This document shows positions 1-7,907 of a stretch of 64,000 nucleotides of DNA, one piece after another. Every line of letters begins with the position of its first letter. The stretch's first letter is position 1. The translations under genes were made by a program, and so were the position numbers. The stretch is from NCBI GenBank assembly GCA_020637805.1, contig JACKJU010000013.1, positions 1 through 64,000 on the forward strand. Direction: 5' to 3'. The notes below the pieces were generated by a model, which had not been told where the DNA came from, did not search any database, and saw nothing but the letters and a program-made list of their open reading frames with translations. Source of the DNA: Nitratireductor sp. (GTDB lineage: Bacteria; Pseudomonadota; Alphaproteobacteria; Rhizobiales; Rhizobiaceae).

Positions 1-31
1 GCCGCATTGATGGTTCGCTTCCGGCAGGTTC

Positions 32-1276
32 ATGACTGTTTCGTCCAAAAATCCAGATGTGATCGTTCTCGGTGCGGGCGGCGCCGGATTGATGTGTGCC
101 GCTGTTGCCGGGCAGGGCGGCAAGCGTGTCACCTTGGTCGACCATGCCGCTGAACCTGGCCGCAAGATCCTGATTTCGGGCGGTGGGCGCTGCAATTTCA
201 CAAATCTCGATGTTGGTGCAGCCAACTATCTTTGCGCCAACCCGCATTTCGCCAAGTCGGCACTTGCGCGCTACCGGCCTTCCGACTTCATCGAAATGGT
301 GAACCGGCACGGAATTGCATGGCACGAGAAGACGCTTGGACAGTTGTTCTGCGATGGGCCCGCAAAGCAGATCGTTGCGATGCTGCTGGAAGAATACGCA
401 GCCTCTCAGCGGCAGGGCGGCGATGTCGATGTGCTGCTCGGATCCACGGTTTCCGCCATCGGCCATTCCGACGGGGAATTCCGGGTCCAGTTGCAGGACG
501 GCCAGTCTCTTTGCGCGCCGTCGCTGGTCGTCGCAACAGGCGGTCCATCCATCCCGAAGCTAGGCGCAACAGGTTTTGCCTACGATATCGCGCGGCAATT
601 CCGCCTCAAGGTAGTCGAGCCGCGTCCGGCGCTGGTACCCTTGAAGCTTGGGCCGGACGACGTGCTGTTTCGCGAGCTTTCCGGTGTGGCCGTGCCGGTG
701 GAGGCGCGCTGTGGCAAGGTCCGCTTCCGCGAGGCGGCGCTCTTCACGCACAAGGGGCTCTCCGGACCTGCCATATTGCAGATATCGTCCTATTGGAAAC
801 CGGGAGGGGAAATCTCCATCGACCTCTTGCCTGATGCCGCGCCTGACTGGCTGGCACAGGCAAAGCGCGAGTGCGGCGGGCAGCATCTGCCACGCGTTCT
901 GGCAGGTGCATTCCCGGCCAGGCTTGCAGAGGCGCTTGCAGAACGCCTCGTGGCGGCGGGAGGCGCGGACGGTGAACTTGCCAACATCTCCGACAGGAAA
1001 CTGAACGAAATATCGCAACGTCTTTCGAACTGGGTTTTCCATCCAACGGGTACTGAAGGGTTCGCCAAGGCCGAGGTCACGCTGGGCGGTGTGAGCACGG
1101 CCGAACTTTCCTCGCAGACCATGGAGGCCAGGAATGTGCCCGGTCTCTACTTCATTGGCGAATGCGTGGACGTGACCGGATGGCTGGGCGGCTACAATTT
1201 CCAGTGGGCATGGGCGAGCGCCGTGGCAGCGGGCCGGGCGCTGGCTGAAAGACCTGCCAATGGGCTGGCGCGATAA
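32..1276 (+). CDS. BaiN/YhiN (HI0933) family FAD-dependent oxidoreductase
   Basis: A 414-residue flavoprotein of the HI0933/YhiN/BaiN family, cytosolic, with a predicted NAD(P)H-dependent reductase role and unknown physiological substrate. The N-terminus has the dinucleotide-binding loop VLGAGGAG at about residues 12-19. It is followed by the family signature ISGGGRCNFTN near residue 50. The C-terminus has GECVDVTGWLGGYNFQWAW, the second FAD-contact segment typical of this family. Length is normal for the family (about 390-420). It is the first gene of the window; the next gene starts 148 bases downstream behind its own regulatory site, so no operon is implied. Family assignment is firm; the reaction is not. 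Confidence 0.92.
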   Translation: MTVSSKNPDVIVLGAGGAGLMCAAVAGQGGKRVTLVDHAAEPGRKILISGGGRCNFTNLDVGAANYLCANPHFAKSALARYRPSDFIEMVNRHGIAWHEKTLGQLFCDGPAKQIVAMLLEEYAASQRQGGDVDVLLGSTVSAIGHSDGEFRVQLQDGQSLCAPSLVVATGGPSIPKLGATGFAYDIARQFRLKVVEPRPALVPLKLGPDDVLFRELSGVAVPVEARCGKVRFREAALFTHKGLSGPAILQISSYWKPGGEISIDLLPDAAPDWLAQAKRECGGQHLPRVLAGAFPARLAEALAERLVAAGGADGELANISDRKLNEISQRLSNWVFHPTGTEGFAKAEVTLGGVSTAELSSQTMEARNVPGLYFIGECVDVTGWLGGYNFQWAWASAVAAGRALAERPANGLAR

Positions 1277-1311
1277 ACAAGCGGCAAAAATGCACCAAAA
1301 GGCGGCGCGGA

Positions 1312-1325
1312 TTGATCTTGGTCAA
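1312..1325. promoter_or_regulatory. FNR/FixK-like box upstream of cytochrome c
   Basis: TTGATCTTGGTCAA matches the FNR/FixK consensus TTGAT-N4-ATCAA with one mismatch. It lies 100 bases before the cytochrome c start codon, a plausible activator position for a respiratory gene. The regulator itself is not in this window. Confidence 0.6.
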
Positions 1326-1424
1326 TTTGTTCTTTCGGTCATGCGGCATATTGTGACTTGGAATCGAGGGGCGGTTTGTGGTGTAACCCTACGCGGACTC
1401 ACCACCACCAGAGAGGACAATTCC

Positions 1425-1814
1425 ATGAAATTTACCACAGTAGCACTTGGCGCCGCGGTGCTTGCGGCCTCCAGCCTTGCTGCTTTCGCCGATGGCGACG
1501 CTGAAAAGGGCGAAAAAGTCTTCAAGAAATGCGTAGCCTGCCACACGGTTGAAGAGGGCGGCAAGAACAAGGTCGGACCTAACCTGCACGGTATCGTCGG
1601 ACGCGCCACGGCTTCCGTCGCAGACTTCAAGTATTCTCCGGCGATGGCCGAGAAGGGCGCTGAAGGTCAGGTCTGGGACGAGGAAACGATCGCTGCATAC
1701 CTGGCTGACCCCAAGGGCTTCATTCCGAAGAACAAGATGGCCTTTGCCGGCCTCAAGAAGGAAGACGACATCGCGAATGTCATCGCCTATCTGAAAGCAA
1801 ACAGCCCGGAATAA
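1425..1814 (+). CDS. Periplasmic class I cytochrome c (c2/c550 type)
   Basis: A 129-residue soluble electron carrier. Residues 1-22 form a Sec signal peptide ending near AAFA, so the mature protein is periplasmic. The haem attachment motif CVACH is at residues 36-40 and the likely sixth ligand is Met105 in KNKMAFAGL; both are class I features. The start at 1425 is chosen because it gives the signal peptide and follows a GAGAGGA ribosome binding site; the frame is open further upstream. An FNR/FixK-like box about 100 bases upstream suggests induction at low oxygen. A weak terminator-like hairpin follows. It probably carries electrons between a bc1 complex and an oxidase or reductase. Confidence 0.93.
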   Translation: MKFTTVALGAAVLAASSLAAFADGDAEKGEKVFKKCVACHTVEEGGKNKVGPNLHGIVGRATASVADFKYSPAMAEKGAEGQVWDEETIAAYLADPKGFIPKNKMAFAGLKKEDDIANVIAYLKANSPE

Positions 1815-1832
1815 CCGGGACCCGAATTCAAG

Positions 1833-1856
1833 TGGCCGGTTCGTTGCCGGCCATTT
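1833..1856 (+). terminator. Probable terminator after cytochrome c
   Basis: Stem TGGCCGG / CCGGCCA (7 bp, 7-base loop) followed only by TTT. The short T tract makes it a weak intrinsic terminator candidate. Confidence 0.45.
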
Positions 1857-1940
1857 GATGCCTTGAACAGGCTATATCATTGTGGGGCGGGCCGACCGCC
1901 CCTGCCTGCGGAAGATCCGCACAAGACATGGAGTGCTGCA

Positions 1941-3155
1941 ATGGACTACGAACGCTTTTTCGAAGACGAACTCGAAAAGCTGCACGAGAACGGCAAGTAT
2001 CGCGTGTTTGCGGATCTCGAACGCCATGCAGGCTCCTTTCCGAAGGCGACGCGCTACGTGGACGGCGAAACCCGCCAGGTAACGGTGTGGTGCTCCAACG
2101 ACTATCTCGGCATGGGGCAGAAGACCGAAGTCATGCAGGCCATGAAGGATGCGATCGATGCCAATGGCACCGGAGCAGGTGGCACGCGCAACATTTCCGG
2201 CACCAACCACAACCACGTGCTGCTGGAACAGGAACTGGCAGATCTCCACGGCAAGGAAGCCGCTCTGATCTTCACTTCGGGCTATGTTTCAAACTGGGCC
2301 TCGCTTGGCACACTGGCTGCGAAGCTGCCCAACTGCATCGTCTTTTCCGACGCCAAGAACCATGCCTCGATGATCGAGGGTATCCGCCATTCGCGCGCCG
2401 AGAAACACATCTTCAAGCACAATGACTGGAAGGATCTCGACGAAAAACTGTCGAGGGTCGAGAAGGGCCGCCCGGTCATCGTCGCTTTCGAGAGCGTCTA
2501 TTCGATGGATGGCGACATCGCGCCGATCAAGGAAATCTGCGAAGTCGCGAAGAAACACGGTGCGCTGACCTACCTGGACGAAGTCCATGCGGTTGGCATG
2601 TATGGCCCGCGCGGCGGCGGCATCGCCGAGGCACGCGGCCTGATGGATCAGCTTGACGTCATCGAGGGTACGCTGGGCAAGGCCTTCGGCGTGATGGGCG
2701 GTTACATCACCGCTTCGGAGCGGCTTGTCGATTTCGTTCGCTCATTCGCCTCCGGCTTCATCTTCACCACCGCGCTGCCACCGGCACTGGCTGCAGGTGC
2801 GCTCGCTTCCATACGCCACCTGAAACAGAGCGATGCGGAACGCCGCGGCCAGCAGGCAGCTGTTGCCAAGGTGCGCGCCGGACTCGACCGGATCGGCATT
2901 CCCTACATGATGAACGACAGCCATATCGTTCCGGTCATGGTGGGCGATGCCAAGAAGGCGAAATGGATTTCGGACATCCTGCTCGACCAGTACGGCATCT
3001 ATGTCCAGCCGATCAACTATCCGACGGTTCCGGTCGGCACGGAACGCCTGCGCATCACGCCTGGCCCGCTGCACACCGACGAGGATATCGGCCACCTGGT
3101 GCGTTCGCTGAACGACCTTTGGTCACAATGCGCGCTGGCCCGCCAGGTCGCCTGA
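1941..3155 (+). CDS. hemA: 5-aminolevulinate synthase
   Basis: Condenses glycine and succinyl-CoA to 5-aminolevulinate, the first step of haem synthesis by the C4 (Shemin) route; cytosolic and PLP-dependent. The protein has 404 residues, the standard alphaproteobacterial length. Family landmarks include CSNDYLGMG near residue 51, GTGAGGTRNISGT near 77, LDEVHAVGMYGPRG near 212, and EGTLGKAFG with the PLP lysine at residue 247. The start at 1941 gives the canonical N-terminus MDYERFF; the open frame upstream lacks family similarity. Its placement beside a c-type cytochrome is consistent with haem demand. A strong terminator follows at 3185. Confidence 0.97.
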   Translation: MDYERFFEDELEKLHENGKYRVFADLERHAGSFPKATRYVDGETRQVTVWCSNDYLGMGQKTEVMQAMKDAIDANGTGAGGTRNISGTNHNHVLLEQELADLHGKEAALIFTSGYVSNWASLGTLAAKLPNCIVFSDAKNHASMIEGIRHSRAEKHIFKHNDWKDLDEKLSRVEKGRPVIVAFESVYSMDGDIAPIKEICEVAKKHGALTYLDEVHAVGMYGPRGGGIAEARGLMDQLDVIEGTLGKAFGVMGGYITASERLVDFVRSFASGFIFTTALPPALAAGALASIRHLKQSDAERRGQQAAVAKVRAGLDRIGIPYMMNDSHIVPVMVGDAKKAKWISDILLDQYGIYVQPINYPTVPVGTERLRITPGPLHTDEDIGHLVRSLNDLWSQCALARQVA

Positions 3156-3184
3156 CGGCACGCGATAAATTCCGAGGGTTTACG

Positions 3185-3211
3185 AAGCGGGTCCGTGTGG
3201 CCCGCTTTTTT
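3185..3211 (+). terminator. Intrinsic terminator after hemA
   Basis: Perfect 7-bp stem AAGCGGG / CCCGCTT with a 9-base loop, followed by a T tract. Classic Rho-independent terminator 30 bases after the hemA stop codon. Confidence 0.88.
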
Positions 3212-3215
3212 GTTG

Positions 3216-3473
3216 GGGGATGAATGGCAGCAAGGAGCCCTTCCAAGACATTCATATCGCGAACATGTCCGTCATTTACGGCCCAAAGCCGACCTTCGAT
3301 GGCACCAGAAGCTTTTCTCTAAAGCAGCCTTTCGCTGCAACGCGCAATGACTACCTATCGGACAGCTGGAATGCGGACATACCGGTCATTCAAATTCTCT
3401 GAGCCAGTTTCGCCATATGCTAACTAGCCCAAATTGCCCAACACCTGTCGTTAGAGAAAAGGTCGCCGATCAA
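3216..3473. other. Intergenic stretch, no convincing gene
   Basis: Lies between the hemA terminator and the convergent iclR gene. A 60-codon plus-strand frame (3220-3402) has no ribosome binding site and does not look like a natural protein. The stretch around 3280-3400 has the look of dispersed intergenic repeat sequence found in some alphaproteobacteria, but that is recollection of style, not a match I can demonstrate. Confidence 0.35.
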
Positions 3474-4271
3474 CTAGGTTTCAATTGCTGAAGAGATTGA
3501 ATCTGCAGTGGCGCGGAGATCTCCCAGATATCGGTCTATTGCGTCTTTCCGGCTCAGTATGGATCGGATCCAGATGATGTTGACGCACCCAAGCAATGCC
3601 TTGCGTCCGGGAATGGGTATAGCAATGGCATCCAGGCCGTCATCATGCGTGTTCCTCAGATCGGATGCGCGACCGCCCCAACGCATGTCGCGGTGCCCGA
3701 ACCCTTGCTTGCGAACTTGTTCCAACGTGTTTTCGAGTTCGTTGCCTGCAAAGAGAAATCCGTATTCAGGACGAGTCTTGAGAGCCGTGAGGATCTGATC
3801 CCGTTCGCGTTCGGGGCAGAATGCGAGGTAGGCTCGCCCAGGCGCGGAAAGCAGGAAATCGATTTCAAATCCGATCGAGAGCTTGTTGAACAGAAGCGTC
3901 GTATGTGGCCGACTCGTCTCCACAAGCACCATCTTCAATCCCGATCGAACAGACAGGTCCGAAGGCCAAATCACCTTTTCGCACAGTTTCGCAAGGTGCG
4001 GCGTAGCAGCCTGTACCAGAAGGTTGTGCTTGGCGTTGACCTGGCTTGCCGGCCCAATTCCAGGTCCGGCGACCCATTTGCGATCGGCGATGCGTTGGGA
4101 TGCAAGGCGCTCGGATTGCAGGGTGACCAGAATGCGGCTCAGGGCCGTTTTGGAAATCCCAAGCTGCTTGTTCAAGTCGTCGAGCGATTTTGCGCCCTCG
4201 TCCTCCAGCAGGCGCAGCACTGACAGCCCCCGCTTCAAGGATTTGATTTCACTCACGGAATTGATCGACAT
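3474..4271 (-). CDS. IclR family transcriptional regulator
   Basis: A 265-residue regulator. The N-terminal winged helix-turn-helix runs over about residues 8-70, with IKSLKRGLSVLRLLE then the recognition segment GISKTALSRILVTL. The C-terminal IclR effector domain has LLFNKLSIGFEIDFLLSAPGRAYLAF. An upstream in-frame ATG at 4286 is rejected because it would sit inside a perfect inverted repeat that looks like this protein's own operator; the ATG at 4271 gives the typical IclR N-terminus MSINSVSEIKSL. It is divergent from the Tm-1-like/Tct/sulfatase operon, which it most likely controls together with itself. The inducer is unknown, presumably the carboxylate imported by the Tct system. Confidence 0.9.
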   Translation of the reverse strand: MSINSVSEIKSLKRGLSVLRLLEDEGAKSLDDLNKQLGISKTALSRILVTLQSERLASQRIADRKWVAGPGIGPASQVNAKHNLLVQAATPHLAKLCEKVIWPSDLSVRSGLKMVLVETSRPHTTLLFNKLSIGFEIDFLLSAPGRAYLAFCPERERDQILTALKTRPEYGFLFAGNELENTLEQVRKQGFGHRDMRWGGRASDLRNTHDDGLDAIAIPIPGRKALLGCVNIIWIRSILSRKDAIDRYLGDLRATADSISSAIET

Positions 4272-4284
4272 GCCACAGGAAAGC

Positions 4285-4301
4285 ATTTCGTATAGCGAAA
4301 T
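4285..4301. promoter_or_regulatory. Probable IclR operator
   Basis: Perfect inverted repeat ATTTCG-tatag-CGAAAT (6-bp arms, 5-base centre), 13 bases from the iclR start codon and 73 bases from the first gene of the divergent operon. A further TTTCG half-site lies at 4345-4349. Size and symmetry suit an IclR-family dimer; assignment is by position. Confidence 0.65.
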
Positions 4302-4373
4302 TCAAGACGTTTTGCCATTTCACCGTTCGCCTCTGATGGTACCGTTTCGCCAGATATTTTCTGGGAGGAGAAC

Positions 4374-5582
4374 ATGTCCAAAGACCGTTTTGTCGGGGTG
4401 CTCGGCACCTGTGATACCAAGTTCGATGAGCTTGCCTATGTTCGCGACTACATCCGCAAATCGGGTGTCGATGCGCGCCTGGTGGATGTATCCCCTCGCG
4501 GCTCGCAGCATGGTGACATTTCAGCCAATGAAGTGAAGGCCGCACTCGAAGGCGCTACCCAGCGCATCTCGGGTGCAGCCACCCGCGGCGATGCGGTTTC
4601 CGCCATGTCGGAAGCGCTGGTTGCCTGGACACGCAAAAATTCAGAAAGCATTTCCGGCATGATCGGCCTGGGCGGCTCAGGCAACACCGCACTGATCACA
4701 CCGGCCATGCGGGCGCTGCCGATCGGCGTGCCGAAAGTCATGGTTTCGACAGTCGCTTCGGGCAATGTGGCTCCCTATGTCGGACCCAATGACATCGCCA
4801 TGATGTATTCCGTAGTCGATATCGCGGGATTGAACTCGATTTCGCGGCGCGTTCTCGCCAATGCGGCAGGCATGATCGCCGGCGCGGCCAAAACGGAAAT
4901 CGAGCCCGCTGCATCCGACAAGCCTGCCCTAGGCCTGACCATGTTCGGGGTGACGACGCCCTGTGTAGAACAGGTCGTCAAGCAACTCGAAGACAAGTAT
5001 GAATGCTTTGTTTTCCATGCCACCGGCACAGGTGGCCAGACCATGGAAAAGCTGGCCGACAGCGGCACGCTCGCCGGCATTCTGGACATTACCACGACGG
5101 AAGTTGCCGACCTTCTGATGGGCGGCGTGATGAGCGCCGGAGAAGACAGGATGGGCGCCGCAATCCGTTCCCGCATCCCCTATGTCGGCTCCTGTGGTGC
5201 ACTCGACATGGTGAACTTCGGTGGAAAAGCCACTGTTCCTGACAAGTTCAAGGACCGCCAGTTGCTCGTTCACAATGAGCAGGTGACGCTGATGCGCACT
5301 ACGCCAGAAGAAAATACCCGCATGGGTGAATGGATTGCGGACAGGCTCAATCGGATGGAAGGTCCGGTCCGGTTCCTGATCCCGGAAAAGGGTGTCTCCA
5401 TCATCGATGTCGAAGGTGCGCCTTTCTTCGATGCCAAGGCGGACAAAGCCCTGTTCGATGCATTGGAGAAGAATGTCAAACAGACTGCCAACCGCAGGCT
5501 GATCCGTGTTCCCCATGCGATCAATGATCCGGAGTTTTCCGATGCCATCGTCGCCAATTTCAGGGAAATAATGGAGGCCTGA
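4374..5582 (+). CDS. UPF0261 / Tm-1-like ATP-binding protein (N-terminal half of Tm-1)
   Basis: A 402-residue protein of the UPF0261 family, equivalent to the N-terminal domain of the plant Tm-1 antiviral protein. Cytosolic by absence of a signal. It begins GVLGTCDTKFDELAYVRDYIR and has the glycine-rich loop GMIGLGGSGNTALITPAM near residue 100, both typical. The bacterial function is not established. Start is supported by GGGAGGAG a few bases upstream. The next gene, 4 bases downstream, encodes the counterpart of the Tm-1 C-terminal TIM barrel, so the two are probably a functional unit. First gene of a compact operon with tctCBA and a sulfatase, divergent from iclR; the context suggests a role in metabolising an imported carboxylate. 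Confidence 0.9.
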   Translation: MSKDRFVGVLGTCDTKFDELAYVRDYIRKSGVDARLVDVSPRGSQHGDISANEVKAALEGATQRISGAATRGDAVSAMSEALVAWTRKNSESISGMIGLGGSGNTALITPAMRALPIGVPKVMVSTVASGNVAPYVGPNDIAMMYSVVDIAGLNSISRRVLANAAGMIAGAAKTEIEPAASDKPALGLTMFGVTTPCVEQVVKQLEDKYECFVFHATGTGGQTMEKLADSGTLAGILDITTTEVADLLMGGVMSAGEDRMGAAIRSRIPYVGSCGALDMVNFGGKATVPDKFKDRQLLVHNEQVTLMRTTPEENTRMGEWIADRLNRMEGPVRFLIPEKGVSIIDVEGAPFFDAKADKALFDALEKNVKQTANRRLIRVPHAINDPEFSDAIVANFREIMEA

Positions 5583-5586
5583 GACA

Positions 5587-6417
5587 ATGAAGAGATTTAC
5601 CCGAACTGAATTGATGACGAAATTTCGCAAGATGGTCGATGCAAGGCAACCGATCATCGGCGGCGGAGCAGGGACAGGGCTCTCGGCGAAATGCGAGGAA
5701 AAGGGCGGGATCGATCTTATCGTCATCTACAACTCCGGCCGCTACCGCATGGCCGGGCGCGGCTCACTGTCGGGATTGCTCGCATACGGAAATGCAAACG
5801 ACATCGTCGTTGAAATGGCCCGCGAAGTCTTGCCGGTGGTCGAGAAGACCCCCGTACTGGCCGGGGTGAACGGCACCGACCCGTTCTGCATTTTCGATCA
5901 CTATCTCGACGAACTGAAAGATCTCGGATTTGCCGGCATCCAGAATTTTCCGACGGTCGGCCTGATCGACGGTGTGTTTCGCCAGAATCTCGAAGAGACC
6001 GGCATGTCCTACAATCAGGAAATCGATCTCATCCGACTGGCGCATGAAAAGGACATGCTCACGACGCCCTACATTTTCTCGACCGAGGACGCCATCGCCA
6101 TGACAAAGGCAGGTGCGGATATCGTCGTTGTCCATCTGGGGCTGACGACGGGAGGTTCGATCGGCGCAGATACTGCGCTGAAACTGAAGGATTGCCCGGC
6201 GATCGTCGACGAATGGGCGGCGGCGGCAAAGTCGGTGCGTGAAGACGTGATCGTTCTCGTCCATGGCGGCCCCGTCTCCATGCCCGCCGATGCAAACTTC
6301 ATTCTGCAGAACACAAAGCACTGCCACGGTTTCTACGGCGCAAGCTCGATGGAGCGTTTGCCGACGGAAATCGCGCTGACTGAACAGACCCGGGAGTTCA
6401 AGAAAATTTCCTGGTAA
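5587..6417 (+). CDS. PEP hydrolase-like TIM-barrel protein (C-terminal half of Tm-1)
   Basis: A 276-residue protein of the phosphoenolpyruvate hydrolase-like/TIM-barrel signal-transduction family, homologous to the C-terminal domain of plant Tm-1. Landmarks are IIGGGAGTGLSAKCEEKGGIDLIVIYNSGRYRMAGRGSL near residues 23-60, VLAGVNGTDPF near 95, GIQNFPTVGLIDG near 120 and GFYGASSMERLP near the end. Family members relate to the isocitrate lyase/PEP mutase fold, so C-C or P-C bond chemistry on a small acid is plausible, but the substrate is not known. It starts 4 bases after the UPF0261 gene, implying translational coupling. In plants and fungi these two halves are fused in one polypeptide. Confidence 0.88.
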   Translation: MKRFTRTELMTKFRKMVDARQPIIGGGAGTGLSAKCEEKGGIDLIVIYNSGRYRMAGRGSLSGLLAYGNANDIVVEMAREVLPVVEKTPVLAGVNGTDPFCIFDHYLDELKDLGFAGIQNFPTVGLIDGVFRQNLEETGMSYNQEIDLIRLAHEKDMLTTPYIFSTEDAIAMTKAGADIVVVHLGLTTGGSIGADTALKLKDCPAIVDEWAAAAKSVREDVIVLVHGGPVSMPADANFILQNTKHCHGFYGASSMERLPTEIALTEQTREFKKISW

Positions 6418-6448
6418 TCCCAAACTTCAATCCACAAGGGAGGAAAAG

Positions 6449-7405
6449 ATGAAGTTAAGAACTCTGATTGCAGGTGTCGCGCTTGCGGCGTCCTTGATGT
6501 CGCAGGCAGCAAGAGCCGAGTATCCTGAAAAACCGATTGAAATGATCCTGCCCTGGCCAGCTCTGGCGACCAGCACGGACATCATCGCCCGCAAGGTTGC
6601 CGAGCAGATGGACCCGATCCTCGGCCAGACCATCAAGGTCGTCAACAAGCCAGGCGGGGCAGCCGTGGTTGGAACCGCTGAAATGGCTAATGCGCGTCCT
6701 GATGGCTATACCATCGGCGGCCTCACCATCGGTCCGGCTGTCAGCCAGGTTGCGGCAGGAACGACGCCATACTCCATCGATGACCTGGAACCGATCGGCA
6801 TGTTCGCAACGCTTCCATTCCTCATCGCTGCTCGCGGAGATGCGCCATTCAACGACATCAAGTCTCTGGCAGAATGGTCCAAGTCTACCGGAAAGCAACC
6901 CATTCTTGCGCATTGGGGCAAAGCAACCGTGCCGACGCTCTCTACCTACCGGATTGCAGAAAAAGCCGGTTTCACTTTCAACGAAGTGTCCTACACGAAA
7001 GTTGACGCCAGCCAGCTTCTCAATGGTGAAGCGGACCTGGCAATTGTCCCGGTCACTTCGGTGATTGGCGGCATCAAGGACGGATCGCTCAAAGGCATCG
7101 TTGCACTGACTTCCGGAAGGATGTCCGCATTGCCGGACCTGCAGACCGTCCGCGAGCAGGGCATGGATTTCGACGTTGCCATTTGGACCGGCCTGTTCGC
7201 CCCGAAAGGCACGCCAAGAGAGGTGATCGACAAGCTCTATGCAGCCATGTCCAAGGCGGTCGAATCGAAAGAAGTGCAGGATTTCTCTGCTGAGTCTGGC
7301 ATCCTTGTCTATTCTCTCGGCCCGGATGAAACCAAGGCGCAGATGACTTCCGAATTTGAAGCATTCCGCACGGTGATGGGCCCGCTTGGTCTTATCAAGC
7401 AATAG
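6449..7405 (+). CDS. tctC: Tripartite tricarboxylate transporter solute-binding protein (Bug family)
   Basis: Periplasmic binding protein of a TctCBA transporter, 318 residues. Signal peptide is residues 1-23, ending SQAARA. The mature part begins with the Bug signature YPEKPIEMILPWPALATSTDIIAR and includes VVNKPGGAAVVGTAEMANARPDGYTIG, the loop that cradles a carboxylate. GGGAGGAAAAG precedes the start. It is followed by tctB and tctA, giving a complete system. Bug proteins bind di- and tricarboxylates, aromatic acids or amino acids; the specific ligand cannot be read from sequence. The context (Tm-1-like pair, sulfatase) suggests an unusual organic acid. Confidence 0.93.
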   Translation: MKLRTLIAGVALAASLMSQAARAEYPEKPIEMILPWPALATSTDIIARKVAEQMDPILGQTIKVVNKPGGAAVVGTAEMANARPDGYTIGGLTIGPAVSQVAAGTTPYSIDDLEPIGMFATLPFLIAARGDAPFNDIKSLAEWSKSTGKQPILAHWGKATVPTLSTYRIAEKAGFTFNEVSYTKVDASQLLNGEADLAIVPVTSVIGGIKDGSLKGIVALTSGRMSALPDLQTVREQGMDFDVAIWTGLFAPKGTPREVIDKLYAAMSKAVESKEVQDFSAESGILVYSLGPDETKAQMTSEFEAFRTVMGPLGLIKQ

Positions 7406-7427
7406 CCGAAAAAACGAGGAAGACGAC

Positions 7428-7907
7428 ATGCGTATCCTGTCTGCGGTGTTCAGTATTGCAATAGCGCTGACCGCTGCCGCCTTCCTCTTTTACATTCATG
7501 TGCTCATTCCCTATTCGGGCGATGATGCCTATTTCCGCCAGCCCAACTTTTTCCCAATCGTGACTCTTGTCCTGGTCCTGGTTCTGGGGCTTGGGCTCTC
7601 AATCAAATATGCATGGGGGGGTCGGTTGCCGCTGGACGAGGAACTGAGCGGATCGAAGCTGCATTTCAATATTCTGGGGCCGCTCGCTGCGACCTTCATC
7701 GGCTACATTCTTCTCGTGCCCTGGACCGGCTATCTCCTGACAACGTTGTTGTTTGGTTGCGTCGCATTGCTGGTTGGCCGTCACCTCAACATGCGCTCGG
7801 CGATATCGATGCTGCTGCTTGGTCTGACACTTTACCTGGTTTTCGTGGCCTACCTCGATGTCTGGTTTCCGGAAGCTCCGTTCGCCCTGGAAAGGTTGGT
7901 CAAATGA
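7428..7907 (+). CDS. tctB: Tripartite tricarboxylate transporter small membrane subunit
   Basis: A 159-residue inner-membrane subunit with four predicted transmembrane segments, at about residues 5-27, 40-58, 75-110 and 120-140. Sequence is poorly conserved in this family, but length, topology and position between tctC and tctA are diagnostic. Start at 7428 follows AACGAGGAAGACGAC. The stop overlaps the tctA start by four bases (ATGA), indicating translational coupling. Confidence 0.88.
   Translation: MRILSAVFSIAIALTAAAFLFYIHVLIPYSGDDAYFRQPNFFPIVTLVLVLVLGLGLSIKYAWGGRLPLDEELSGSKLHFNILGPLAATFIGYILLVPWTGYLLTTLLFGCVALLVGRHLNMRSAISMLLLGLTLYLVFVAYLDVWFPEAPFALERLVK

Noticed and set aside
3220..3402. 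60-codon frame downstream of hemA
   Set aside because: No ribosome binding site and atypical composition; more like intergenic repeat sequence.
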